Part shown: positions 15,633 through 22,669 of the stretch, piece by piece | Numbering within the stretch: the first letter of the stretch is position 1 | How the letters are laid out: every line of letters begins with the position of its first letter | Assembly (NCBI GenBank): GCA_018304165.1 | Contig: JAGVWS010000036.1 | Location: 1-48,944, forward strand | DNA: 48,944 nucleotides | DNA from: Candidatus Pacearchaeota archaeon | GTDB taxonomy: Archaea; Nanobdellota; Nanobdellia; Pacearchaeales; GW2011-AR1 | Direction: 5' to 3' | Notes under the pieces: generated by a model | What the model was told of the DNA's origin: nothing | The model's database searches: none | What the model saw: only the letters and a program-made list of their open reading frames with translations | Made by a program: the position numbers and the translations under genes

Positions 15633-16004
15633 ATGGTTAAACGTGTTGACAAGCCGTGGGGATACGAAGAATGGCTGGAAGTTAATGAGAGCTATGTTAT
15701 GAAAAGAATATTCATTAACAGAGGGCGCTTTCTAAGTCTTCAATACCACGAGAGAAAAACAGAAACAGTTTGCGTTGTCAGAGGGATGGTTGAACTGACT
15801 CTTGGAAATCTTACACCCTTTGGTTATGAATTATTCGCTCCAAGAGTTATGCATCCCAAGGATGTCATCCATCTTCCTCCAAGGACAATTCATAGGTTTA
15901 AGGCGCTGGAGAATGCCGTCTTAATTGAAGCCAGCACACCCGAATTAGATGACGTCGTGAGATTGGATGATGATTATGGGAGGAAAGGAACTAATGAGAC
16001 TTAA
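15633..16004 (+). CDS. Cupin, mannose-6-phosphate isomerase type II-like
   Basis: The 123-aa single-domain cupin matches the C-terminal isomerase domain of type II mannose-6-phosphate isomerase/GDP-mannose pyrophosphorylase enzymes. It opens with VDKPWGYEEWLEVNESYVMK, then has RGRFLSLQYHERKTET with the metal-binding His/Glu, and HPKDVIHLPPRTIHRFKAL with the second histidine. It would interconvert fructose-6-P and mannose-6-P to feed sugar-nucleotide synthesis for glycosylation; the reaction is inferred from the family. No fused pyrophosphorylase domain is present. The transcript is probably leaderless. Confidence 0.8.
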   Translation: MVKRVDKPWGYEEWLEVNESYVMKRIFINRGRFLSLQYHERKTETVCVVRGMVELTLGNLTPFGYELFAPRVMHPKDVIHLPPRTIHRFKALENAVLIEASTPELDDVVRLDDDYGRKGTNET

Positions 16005-16168
16005 CATAATTTTTATACAGATTAATGCAATTACTTATAGTTATTAGATGAACACCAGGAGTTGACATAAACTTAACTTGCTCAGCTTAACTTGTATAAT
16101 CAACATCAGCTACTTTTATCAAATATATTAATAGTAATTAATGTTTTGTGCTATAATTTCTAAGAACT

Positions 16169-16245
16169 TATCCATATAGGCAAGGGTTAGAGCGTTTTGT
16201 AGTTGATAAATTGCCTATAGCTAACCCTATGCGGATAGGCTCTAA
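16169..16245. ncRNA. Interlocking inverted repeats, pseudoknot candidate
   Basis: Four perfect complementary pairs are packed into 77 bases: TATCC/GGATA (16169-16173, 16233-16237), TATAGGCAA/TTGCCTATA (16175-16183, 16211-16219), GGGTTAG/CTAACCC (16184-16190, 16221-16227) and TTAGAGC/GCTCTAA (16187-16193, 16239-16245). The second and third pairs interleave in the order A-B-A'-B', which is an H-type pseudoknot; the fourth is an alternative to the third. The first pair encloses the structure. The spacer 16005-16257 has no ORF and a TATA-like AAATATATTAAT near 16118. Transcription and strand are unknown. Confidence 0.45.
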
Positions 16246-16257
16246 ATAGAATTGTAT

Positions 16258-16902
16258 TCACTCATATCCCCCCTTTCCCCTCAAAGGCACGAATGAAAAA
16301 GCGCCGAGGTTTTCTTCTTTTGTTTTGCCATTGCTGTTTTTCTTTATTCTTATCATATCCTGTCCGCCAAACACGCTCTCGCTATTAACGGGTATTATTA
16401 GTATTCCATTATTCTTTAATTGAGCAATTAGCTGCTGGGGCACTCGTGGAGCAGCCGCAGTTACGATTATCCTGTCATAAGGCGCCTCGGCATTGTATCC
16501 TAGACTTCCGTCGCTTAGAATTGGCTTTATATTTTTGTAATTTTTTAAGTTTGACTTTGCAAACTTATGAAGTTCGGGAATTATCTCAATTGTTAATACT
16601 TTTCCGCTCTTTCCGACAATCTCATTTAATATAGCTGCCTGGTAACCGCTTCCGCTGCCAACTTCCAATACTTTGTCGCCTTCTCCGGCTTCAAGTGCCT
16701 GCGTCATGAGCATTACTGTCGTTGGCTGGCTTATTGTCTGGCCTGCCAGAATGGGCAGAGGGATGTCGTTGTAAGCGCGGTCTACATATTCCGGCAGAAC
16801 AAATTTTTCCCGCGGGATTTTCCTGAAGGCTTCAATTGCTCTTTCATCTGTGATTATTTTTGAATCTTTCCAGTAATTTATTAACTCATCTTTTTTATTC
16901 AT
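16258..16902 (-). CDS. pcm: Protein-L-isoaspartate O-methyltransferase
   Basis: This SAM-dependent methyltransferase repairs isoaspartyl residues in damaged proteins. The 214-aa length is usual for the family. Diagnostic motifs are FVLPEYVDRAYNDIPLPI, the substrate-binding AGQTISQPTTVMLM, the SAM motif VLEVGSGSGYQAAIL, and DRIIVTAAAPRVP near the C-terminus. The protein is cytosolic and monocistronic. It lies between the pseudoknot-like spacer and the tRNA-Leu gene and is transcribed convergently to the cupin gene. Confidence 0.93.
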   Translation of the reverse strand: MNKKDELINYWKDSKIITDERAIEAFRKIPREKFVLPEYVDRAYNDIPLPILAGQTISQPTTVMLMTQALEAGEGDKVLEVGSGSGYQAAILNEIVGKSGKVLTIEIIPELHKFAKSNLKNYKNIKPILSDGSLGYNAEAPYDRIIVTAAAPRVPQQLIAQLKNNGILIIPVNSESVFGGQDMIRIKKNSNGKTKEENLGAFSFVPLRGKGGYE

Positions 16903-16977
16903 AATCTATAATATCATGTGCTCTTTATAGATATTATTAAAAGCAGAGAGTGTGTAATTTAAAGGAAGATTGTTAGC

Positions 16978-16997
16978 AAGGAAACCTTGGTTTCCTT
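16978..16997. repeat. 20-base palindrome just upstream of tRNA-Leu
   Basis: AAGGAAAC and GTTTCCTT enclose CTTG, giving a perfect 8-base stem that ends six bases before the tRNA. It could be a leader hairpin for tRNA 5' processing or a protein site. Nothing else distinguishes these. Confidence 0.45.
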
Positions 16998-17003
16998 ACA
17001 TAC

Positions 17004-17089
17004 GCGAGGATGTCAGAGTCTGGTCAAATGAGTACGCTTCAGAGGCGTATGGCTTAGTGCCTGCGAAGGTTCAAATCCTTCTCCTCGCA
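17004..17089 (+). tRNA. tRNA-Leu (anticodon CAG)
   Basis: The acceptor stem GCGAGGA (17004-17010) pairs with TCCTCGC (17082-17088), followed by discriminator A. The D-arm carries TCA/TGA pairing with GG in the loop. The anticodon stem TACGC/GCGTA holds loop TTCAGAG, anticodon CAG, reading CUG leucine codons. A long variable arm (TGGCTTAGTGCC) marks a class II tRNA, consistent with leucine. The T-arm GAAGG-TTCAAAT-CCTTC contains the B box. There is no intron, and CCA is not encoded. Confidence 0.95.
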
Positions 17090-17143
17090 TGATTCAAAAA
17101 ATGATTTGAATGAGCAATTACCCTGAATTTATTTGCTTTACTC

Positions 17144-17485
17144 TTATTTTATCTTAGTATTCTTCAGCGCTTTATCTGTTAAAATTTCAACAGGGCTTAA
17201 ATCAATATTGTCATAGCCTTTAGATATCCTGATAGTTAGTTCGGCTTTTGCTCTATTGATTATCTTACTCCTAATGTAGTCAATGTCTCTGTCTGGAAGG
17301 GACCTGTTTGCAGGATTAATCATCTCACGATACCTGCATGCTACATCAAAACTTGTCTCAAATTCTTTTCTGTATTTATCCGCAACTAACTCCTTTCCTA
17401 CAGCAATTTTCAGGATTTCATGCACAATTGCATTGGATATATTTCCAATGAAGAGCTCAATGAGCTTATTTCTGTTTTGAACCAT
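17144..17485 (-). CDS. Small helical partner of AbrB-nucleotidyltransferase
   Basis: This 113-aa protein is predicted all-helical and charged (ELFIGNISNAIVHEILKIAV, YRKEFETSFDVACRYREM), with no membrane segment. I do not recognise a family. Its start overlaps the end of the upstream nucleotidyltransferase gene by 20 bases, so translation is probably coupled. By size, helical character and position it could be the second member of a toxin-antitoxin-like pair, as HEPN proteins are for MNT nucleotidyltransferases, but I cannot see the HEPN R-x(4)-H motif, so this remains open. Confidence 0.65.
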   Translation of the reverse strand: MVQNRNKLIELFIGNISNAIVHEILKIAVGKELVADKYRKEFETSFDVACRYREMINPANRSLPDRDIDYIRSKIINRAKAELTIRISKGYDNIDLSPVEILTDKALKNTKIK

Positions 17486-18275
17486 TTCTTATTCCTCTTA
17501 TTATCTTGTTAAAAGTTTTATAGTAAATGGAATTGTATCTCTTTAGAAAAGCCTTTTTATTAAGGATGTTTTGCCTGATATCCTCAGAAGCTGCGCCAAG
17601 GCTTCTCGCTATTTCTTTATCTATAGACTCATTGGTTATTTTTTTGCCATTTATATAGAGAAATATAGAGGTCATATTCCTTGTAAGCTTGAACTTCTCA
17701 CTTCCAGTCAGAATATCAAAATTATCAATAAGAACCTTGCTTTCTAAAAGATGCAAATCAAGAAGTTTGTAATCAAGAACTCTTTTTTGCCTGTATATAA
17801 ATTTCTTTTTAGCTACGCACCTGCTAAGCATAACCTTATAGAGAGGATCAGTTTCTAATCCTTTAGCCATTTCCTTATTGCTTAAAACGATTATATGTGC
17901 CTTAATGCCAATTTTTTTGGCTATTAAGTTTTCAATTAATTTTGTATTAATATTTTTATCAGTTATCATCAAAATATCAACATCATTAAAGTTAAACCCT
18001 CTCTCCAAAAATGAGCCAGTAATTATAATATTACCATAATTAACAATATTATCATCAATTATCTTAATCAGTTCTTGAATGATTTTTAATTTTATTGGCT
18101 CAATATTTTCAACATCGTAAAAGCAGAGCTTTTGAGGAACATTAACCGTCTGAGATTTTGTATCTCCAAGAAGCTTTATAACAACATAATCTCCAATATT
18201 AAAGCTATTTCTGTTTTTAGGAATGTATACCTGGTCCATTTTGCTTCCTTTGCTTATTTTGCTTACAAGTTCCAT
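17466..18275 (-). CDS. SpoVT/AbrB-like plus nucleotidyltransferase fusion
   Basis: Residues 1-36 resemble an AbrB DNA-binding strand set (VSKISKGSKMDQVYIPKN, then FNIGDYVVIKLL). Residues 60-270 contain a nucleotidyltransferase fold with GSFLERGFNFNDVDILMI (87-104); the D98-x-D100 pair is catalytic in the family. I keep the start at 18275 because it preserves the whole AbrB motif and because the TATA box lies only about 26 bases upstream. An alternative start, M13, has a GGAAG box before it. A tandem palindrome sits at the promoter, so autoregulation through the AbrB-like part is likely. The function is probably regulatory, perhaps toxin-antitoxin. Confidence 0.7.
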   Translation of the reverse strand: MELVSKISKGSKMDQVYIPKNRNSFNIGDYVVIKLLGDTKSQTVNVPQKLCFYDVENIEPIKLKIIQELIKIIDDNIVNYGNIIITGSFLERGFNFNDVDILMITDKNINTKLIENLIAKKIGIKAHIIVLSNKEMAKGLETDPLYKVMLSRCVAKKKFIYRQKRVLDYKLLDLHLLESKVLIDNFDILTGSEKFKLTRNMTSIFLYINGKKITNESIDKEIARSLGAASEDIRQNILNKKAFLKRYNSIYYKTFNKIIRGIRNGSKQK

Positions 18276-18295
18276 ATTACGTAATATTACGTAAT
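18276..18295. promoter_or_regulatory. Tandem palindrome operator at AbrB-NTase start
   Basis: ATTACGTAAT, a perfect 10-base palindrome, occurs twice back to back directly before the start codon. A TATA-like TTTATAAATA (minus strand) follows at about 18295-18304. A bound protein would cover the transcription start of a leaderless mRNA. The encoded AbrB-like domain is the obvious candidate ligand, by inference. Confidence 0.65.
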
Positions 18296-18375
18296 ATTTA
18301 TAAATCTTTCTATCTTAGAAGCCAGTATTATACATCCGTCACACGTCCAGCACTACATTTATTTCATACCGCAGA

Positions 18376-18594
18376 TTATACTATATTAAACTTAAAAGGC
18401 AGAGACAATTTTATTTCATCAAGGCTGCCTGTCCTTTTTTTAAAACTAAATATTGCTATGCCCTTTGTTTCCTTATCAATTATTCTAAACACCCCGCTTC
18501 CCATATTATCAAAATAGCAATTAGAAATATCTCCTGCAGTTATCTCTAAAAAATCGCCTTCTTGGTCATAATAAATGCTCATTTTGTTTTCCAT
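18376..18594 (-). CDS. DUF2283-like small protein
   Basis: The 72-aa protein shows the DUF2283 pattern: MSIYYDQEGDFLEITAGDIS, then a short acidic turn and GSGVFRIIDKETKGIAIFSF, where the family typically has I-D-x-x-G-x-V-V-G-I-E-I. It overlaps the upstream 104-aa gene by 16 bases. DUF2283 proteins commonly act as small partners of RelE/DUF4258-like proteins, and this gene pair fits that layout. It is the second DUF2283-like gene in the window (the other is at 1274). Antitoxin function is an inference. Confidence 0.7.
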   Translation of the reverse strand: MENKMSIYYDQEGDFLEITAGDISNCYFDNMGSGVFRIIDKETKGIAIFSFKKRTGSLDEIKLSLPFKFNIV

Positions 18595-18893
18595 ATTTGT
18601 CCTGTTATTTTATTTGTAAAAAAGGATGTTATCACAAAGCCATTCCCGTTTAAATATTTATCGTGAATTCTGATAATTGTAGCACATATTTGCACAGAAT
18701 TCCCGTGATAGATAATTCCAAAGAAAGTGCTATAATCAAGGGAATTATCTATAACTACAACTATCAAGTATCTTTCAGGTGATTCGTGATGTTTGAACTC
18801 ACTGTAGAAATATAAAACGTCCTGGTGCTCTTCATATCTTATTGTCAAAGGACTTCTTAGAGCAAACCGTATTTCTTCCAGTTGTTCGTTCAT
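18579..18893 (-). CDS. Possible toxin paired with DUF2283
   Basis: The 104-aa protein has a helical N-terminus (EQLEEIRFALRSPLTIRYEE). It continues with alternating strands and conserved-looking His/Arg residues (FYSEFKHHESPERYLIVVV, ATIIRIHDKYLNGNG) and a C-terminal FVITSFFTNKITG. The fold impression is of a small RNase-like (RelE/barnase-type) protein; no catalytic set can be assigned with certainty. The translation overlap with a DUF2283 gene supports a toxin-antitoxin or host-interaction pair. Confidence 0.55.
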   Translation of the reverse strand: MNEQLEEIRFALRSPLTIRYEEHQDVLYFYSEFKHHESPERYLIVVVIDNSLDYSTFFGIIYHGNSVQICATIIRIHDKYLNGNGFVITSFFTNKITGQIWKTK

Positions 18894-18987
18894 TAATGGA
18901 TGCTTTTGTATGTGTTTCCACCTTTCTTTTGACAGATGTACTCTCTTCCGGTCTTGTCTTTAATTTTAAAAATGTAATCAATCATCT

Positions 18988-19422
18988 TCACACGTCCAGC
19001 ACAACCTCTATCTCATAACTTCCTTCTTTCTTTTTCTCAACTTTCATGTCATGGTAGGTTATTGCTTTTATGTGCTCATCAAATTCATAGCCCCCGCTCT
19101 TATCTCCCAGAAAATCGCATTTTAGCGAGTATCCTGCTTTGTCTTTGCTGATAATCAAGTTTTCAACTTTGCTTATTATGAAGTTTTCTGCATCTAAAAG
19201 AAATATTATTTCCTCAAGGAGATTATACAAAAGATTTTCAATGTCATCTCCCATTATTCCAATGCCTTTTTTAATTTTGGCTTTAATATTGTCTTTAGTC
19301 ATTGCTTCCCTGACAGCAAGGGCAGAATTAGCGAAGGCTTCCTCAAGAGTCTTTCCGCTGGCGCTGAATTTAATGTCTGCTGTGTGGGGGAGGAAGGTGA
19401 ACTTTTTAGTTTTGGGCGCCAT
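18988..19422 (-). CDS. Archease, RtcB activator
   Basis: Archease speeds RtcB guanylylation and allows multiple turnovers in tRNA ligation. The protein has the family landmarks: FLPHTADIKFSASGKTLEEA, a central helix (DDIENLLYNLLEEIIFLLDA), KCDFLGDKSGG, IKAITYHDMKVEKKK and the C-terminal EVVLDV, including the acidic metal-binding residues. I chose the ATG at 19422 rather than the GTG at 19446 because AAGGAG lies six bases upstream and this removes the overlap with the preceding gene. It is cytosolic. It follows a pilin-like gene rather than rtcB, which is 3.4 kb away. Confidence 0.92.
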   Translation of the reverse strand: MAPKTKKFTFLPHTADIKFSASGKTLEEAFANSALAVREAMTKDNIKAKIKKGIGIMGDDIENLLYNLLEEIIFLLDAENFIISKVENLIISKDKAGYSLKCDFLGDKSGGYEFDEHIKAITYHDMKVEKKKEGSYEIEVVLDV

Positions 19423-19430
19423 CTTGCTCC

Positions 19431-19850
19431 TTACCCCTCTTCCCACACATATAATTTCATCTTTTTGGGGGAGTACTGCTTTATGCTTGAGGAAAGCGCC
19501 CGCTCATGAACATACACAACTTCATGATAATTGCTTGCGCTGCACACACTCTGCAGCTCACAGACTCTGAACTCATATTCGTACTTTGCGGGAATCCTGT
19601 TTGAAATGAAGTTGTTTAGTTCAGAACTAACTTGCGAGATCTCAGACATCTTAATGACTTCATCCCTGAATTGTGCATTGCCTGCGAGCTGCTCAAGTAT
19701 CAGCTTTTCAGTCTCTATTATATTCTGGTCCTCAAGACTCTTGCTGCTGAACTTAGAAAATACAATCACCACTGCCCCAAGTATCAGAAGTATTGCTATG
19801 AACGCCTCAAGTATTCTTATGATTCCGCGCTTGTTGTTTATATAAATCAT
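19431..19850 (-). CDS. Pilin-like membrane protein, 139 aa
   Basis: A short basic leader (IYINNKRGIIRILEA) precedes one hydrophobic helix (FIAILLILGAVVIVFS), which resembles archaeal type IV pilin-like signal peptides with a Gly cleavage point and a Glu in the following helix. The extracellular part is helical and then has two cysteines (CELQSVCSASN). Its neighbours include a second pilin-like protein and a TadC-like membrane platform, so I infer a pseudopilin of a type IV pilus-like or secretion system. No ATPase gene for the system lies in the window. Confidence 0.6.
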   Translation of the reverse strand: MIYINNKRGIIRILEAFIAILLILGAVVIVFSKFSSKSLEDQNIIETEKLILEQLAGNAQFRDEVIKMSEISQVSSELNNFISNRIPAKYEYEFRVCELQSVCSASNYHEVVYVHERALSSSIKQYSPKKMKLYVWEEG

Positions 19851-19978
19851 TTTGCCCCGAATTATTTTTATTAATTATCTTATAAAAAGCCATATTAACT
19901 CAGCCTACTAAGCTGGCGGTTCATCTTAACAGTTAATTATGAATTTTTCTAAATTTTTCCTTTTTATTTATATCCCTT

Positions 19979-20680
19979 TTAATAACTATAAATCCTCATC
20001 TTTACATTCTGCAGGGTGCCATTGCTGTACAACATCTGCCTTATTATCTCATCTGCTTTAATATTGAGCGTTGTTGAAAGAGTCCTGAGAGAGTAGACGA
20101 GAGTATTCCCTCTGTCATCCATAACTATAAACCCAAAATCACTTGACTTAGAAACTCTTAAATTATCCCTGAACTTTTCATAATTTTCCCAGTATGTCTT
20201 GTTTAATGCAAGTATTTTGCTGTATGAAAGAGCATCAACCTTTCTTGTAACGCTAAGCCTGTATTTTGATACAGCAGAGCATGGGGCTGTGTTTATATTT
20301 GAGTCTGGAAATTCGTCAGAAATATAAACGTCATAGAATCCCCTGGCACCGTATATGAAGAGATTGTTTTGAGTTGCTTTGGAACTTACGAGCGAGCCGT
20401 TCTTTTCAAAAACGGCCGTATAACTTCCCATACTTATTGGAACTGAAAAGCATGCTTCCGCAATATCTTCTTCAACGTTAAGCCCAACTTTGCTTAAATT
20501 TGCCTTCAGGTAATCCGGCAGGTTTACCTTTAAAATTTCAATAGTATTGCTTTCTGTCTTTGTTTCAAACGGCTTTATGAAATAGAAAAGCACAAACACA
20601 AAGCTTATGAATATCAGGGCTGCCAGAATGGCTTCCAAGTGGCCAGTGCCTCTTTTGTTTTTCATATCTATGAAATTCAT
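19979..20680 (-). CDS. Pilin-like membrane protein, 233 aa
   Basis: Basic residues and Gly (MKNKRGTGHLEA) precede a hydrophobic helix (ILAALIFISFVFVLFYFI), again like an archaeal pilin/pseudopilin. The roughly 190-residue ectodomain is mixed alpha/beta with two cysteines (EACFSVPIS and NTAPCSAVSK), probably a disulfide. The start could also be M6 (MKNKRG). It is on the same strand as the 139-aa pilin-like gene and the TadC-like gene; a 190-bp MITE interrupts the spacer to the latter. Role in surface structures is inferred. Confidence 0.6.
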   Translation of the reverse strand: MNFIDMKNKRGTGHLEAILAALIFISFVFVLFYFIKPFETKTESNTIEILKVNLPDYLKANLSKVGLNVEEDIAEACFSVPISMGSYTAVFEKNGSLVSSKATQNNLFIYGARGFYDVYISDEFPDSNINTAPCSAVSKYRLSVTRKVDALSYSKILALNKTYWENYEKFRDNLRVSKSSDFGFIVMDDRGNTLVYSLRTLSTTLNIKADEIIRQMLYSNGTLQNVKMRIYSY

Positions 20681-20760
20681 ATTGCAAGCCCCTTAATCCC
20701 TTTAATTAATATCTTATTGTAAATTATCATATCATTCTAATAACTTTTATTGTATATTTA

Positions 20761-20954
20761 AGTGAGCAGTGTAAATCTACACTAACTTTTAGTGAATTTT
20801 ATCAATAGCCTTTATGTTCATTATAAGTAACCATTTTAACATTAATTAATATTTCGGACAATTGCATGCATCTTAAATTACTGTTTTTACAGTTTATTAG
20901 TTAATTATTCTTAGTTCTGAGGTAACCTATTGGTGCGAAAATGCCCTGATATCC
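20761..20954 (-). mobile_element. MITE-like element, family 2, copy A
   Basis: This 194-base element is the reverse-orientation copy of a family that also occurs at 29558 and 30633. Its ends match the 22-base terminal inverted repeat (GTGAGCAGTG...; other end ...GTGCG). It is flanked by a perfect 8-base direct repeat, TATATTTA, immediately before 20761 and immediately after 20954. It has no ORF. The rest of the spacer 20681-21042 shows nothing else that I can assign. Confidence 0.8.
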
Positions 20955-21042
20955 TATATTTATCATTTAACCTTAATTAATCTCAACTCTCTTTTAAATT
21001 ATTATCAATTGAAGTATAATCTCAATTTTATTATGAATATCA

Positions 21043-21873
21043 TCACCCAAACACGCTCCTTGCCCCCATTAATACCAGGAACGATATTGCTGATAGTATA
21101 AAAGAGTGTTTGATTCCTGCCCTTACTTTTCCTTCAGCTATCTTGCCTATTACCAATCCTGTGAAAATGCCCTGCGTTATTATAAGGAAGAGGAAGGGAT
21201 TTGAAAACTTCTCGCTTGATAGTCCAACGTTCCTGAAAGTCGTGATGTCTGTTTCAACTCCATAGCTCCCTATTGTGCTTGTAAGTGGGATAATCTTAAA
21301 CTGCACCACAAGTATTATCGCTATGAATACGAGGAAAATAATATAGCCCTGCACAACTAAATTATAGATTGCTGATTTCTGCTCTTTTTTTAGCTTTTCA
21401 ACTTCTGATACTGACTCTGCAACGGATTCTAAAATTTTCTCTATGTTCCCTCCAGCCTTTTCAGCCTCGCTTATCTGGGAAACAGCCCTCTTTATCACGG
21501 GGCTGTCTGTATCCTCTGCAAAGACTTTAAGAGCCTGCTGAATGGGAATTCCAAGGGATATCTGGTTTGCTAATTTGTCTATGTGAGGCGTTAGGGCTCC
21601 ATAATCCTTACCTTTTATATTTACGATGCTCCTGCTTATCGGAGTTCCTGAATTTACGCTCTCCACAAGGTTTCTTGAAAACTCAAGAAACATCCTTTCT
21701 ATTTCTTTCTCATGCGTTGTGGAAGCAATGGTAGATATAACAAAGGGCAGCGACCCTATTATTGCTCCCAGCCCTATAATTAAATACATCAGCTCGCTGT
21801 CCCTAAGCCAAATAACGCTTGAAGCAATTATCAGCAAGCCGAATATAACACCTAAAATCTTTCCTTTTTCCAT
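21043..21873 (-). CDS. Type II/IV secretion system F-family protein (TadC-like)
   Basis: The 276-aa integral membrane protein has the T2SSF layout. Two TM helices lie at the N-terminus (ILGVIFGLLIIASSVIW, YLIIGLGAIIGSLPFVI). A cytoplasmic helical domain follows, with EFSRNLVESVNSGTPISRSI and ISEAEKAGGNIEKILESVAE. Two or three TM helices lie at the C-terminus. Such proteins form the inner-membrane platform for assembling type IV pilus-like fibres or archaella, driven by a GspE-type ATPase that is not in this window. The two pilin-like genes downstream on the same strand fit as its substrates. Confidence 0.8.
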   Translation of the reverse strand: MEKGKILGVIFGLLIIASSVIWLRDSELMYLIIGLGAIIGSLPFVISTIASTTHEKEIERMFLEFSRNLVESVNSGTPISRSIVNIKGKDYGALTPHIDKLANQISLGIPIQQALKVFAEDTDSPVIKRAVSQISEAEKAGGNIEKILESVAESVSEVEKLKKEQKSAIYNLVVQGYIIFLVFIAIILVVQFKIIPLTSTIGSYGVETDITTFRNVGLSSEKFSNPFLFLIITQGIFTGLVIGKIAEGKVRAGIKHSFILSAISFLVLMGARSVFG

Positions 21874-22001
21874 GTTGCCTCTTTTATTGGTTTTATTCTC
21901 AATATGACTAACAATTAAGGATTTATTAAGTTTGACATGGGTGGTTTTTGTTATTGAAGCAGGTAAGACAATGGAAATAAAACACCGAAATCTTTTTATA
22001 T

Positions 22002-22020
22002 GTTCATTATTGTTAACTTT
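22002..22020 (+). promoter_or_regulatory. GTTAACTT box at peroxiredoxin start
   Basis: TTGTTAACTT ends three bases before the peroxiredoxin start, about 20 bases after a TATA-like CTTTTTATAT. The same GTTAACTT box abuts the starts of the cysteine desulfurase (22670) and superoxide dismutase (26642) genes. The left half here (GTTCATTAT) is a weaker match to an inverted copy. Confidence 0.5.
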
Positions 22021-22022
22021 TT

Positions 22023-22586
22023 ATGGTTAAGATTAATTCTTCCGCGCCGCAATTTACTGAAAAAGCATTCGTTAACGGGAAGGAAGAAACTATCAGCTTG
22101 GGCAATTATAAAGGCAGATGGGTTATTCTGTTCTTCTATCCTGCAGACTTCACTTTTGTCTGCCCCACTGAGCTTGGAAAGCTCGCTGATAATTATGAGC
22201 AGTTTAAGAAGCTGAACACAGAAGTAATAAGTGTCAGTACTGATACTGTCTTTGTTCATAAGGCATGGCATGATCATTCTCCGACTATTAATAAGATAAA
22301 ATTCCCGATGCTGGCAGACCCAACCCGCAGCGTTTGTCGCTCTTATGAAACTCTCATTGAAGAAGAGGGCCTGTCCCTCCGCGCCACTTTCATTATTGAC
22401 CCTGAAGGGATAATTAAGGCTTATGAATTCCACAATAATGATATCGGCAGGAGCATTGATGAACTACTTCGGAAGGTTCAGGCGGCGCAGTTTGTTGCCG
22501 AGCATCATGGAGAAGTATGCCCGATGGACTGGAAGCCCGGCCAGAAGACTTTAAAGCCGGGAATGGAATTGGTGGGGAAGATATAA
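22023..22586 (+). CDS. ahpC: Peroxiredoxin, AhpC type
   Basis: This thiol peroxidase reduces H2O2 and organic peroxides. The peroxidatic cysteine is in FYPADFTFVCPTE (C47), and the resolving cysteine is C166 in EVCPMDW, making it a typical 2-Cys enzyme of 187 aa, the usual length. A third cysteine, in RSVCRSYE, is atypical. No dedicated AhpF/AhpD reductase is adjacent; a thioredoxin-like or flavin reductase could serve. The promoter carries the shared GTTAACTT box, so it is probably induced with SOD and the Fe-S operon. The transcript is likely leaderless. Confidence 0.93.
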   Translation: MVKINSSAPQFTEKAFVNGKEETISLGNYKGRWVILFFYPADFTFVCPTELGKLADNYEQFKKLNTEVISVSTDTVFVHKAWHDHSPTINKIKFPMLADPTRSVCRSYETLIEEEGLSLRATFIIDPEGIIKAYEFHNNDIGRSIDELLRKVQAAQFVAEHHGEVCPMDWKPGQKTLKPGMELVGKI

Positions 22587-22652
22587 CATCAGAAATATCT
22601 AGTATTTTTCTAAGAAGATTATATAGAGACACCTAAAACTTTAAATAACTTA

Positions 22653-22669
22653 TTAACGATAGTTAACTT
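22653..22669 (+). promoter_or_regulatory. GTTAACTT box at cysteine desulfurase start
   Basis: TTAACGATAGTTAA (22653-22666) is a palindrome with one central mismatch pair, and its right half extends to GTTAACTT, which touches the ATG at 22670. A TATA-like TTTAAATAA lies about 22 bases upstream. The site belongs to the same set as those of the peroxiredoxin and SOD genes. Confidence 0.5.

Noticed and set aside
17144-17485. HEPN toxin annotation for the 113-aa protein
   Set aside because: The gene order suggests HEPN/MNT, but I cannot see the R-x(4-6)-H catalytic motif, so only a helical partner is reported.
22414-22632. Minus-strand ORFs over peroxiredoxin (22414-22632 and 21996-22433)
   Set aside because: They are shadows of the clear AhpC frame, with no start signals of their own.
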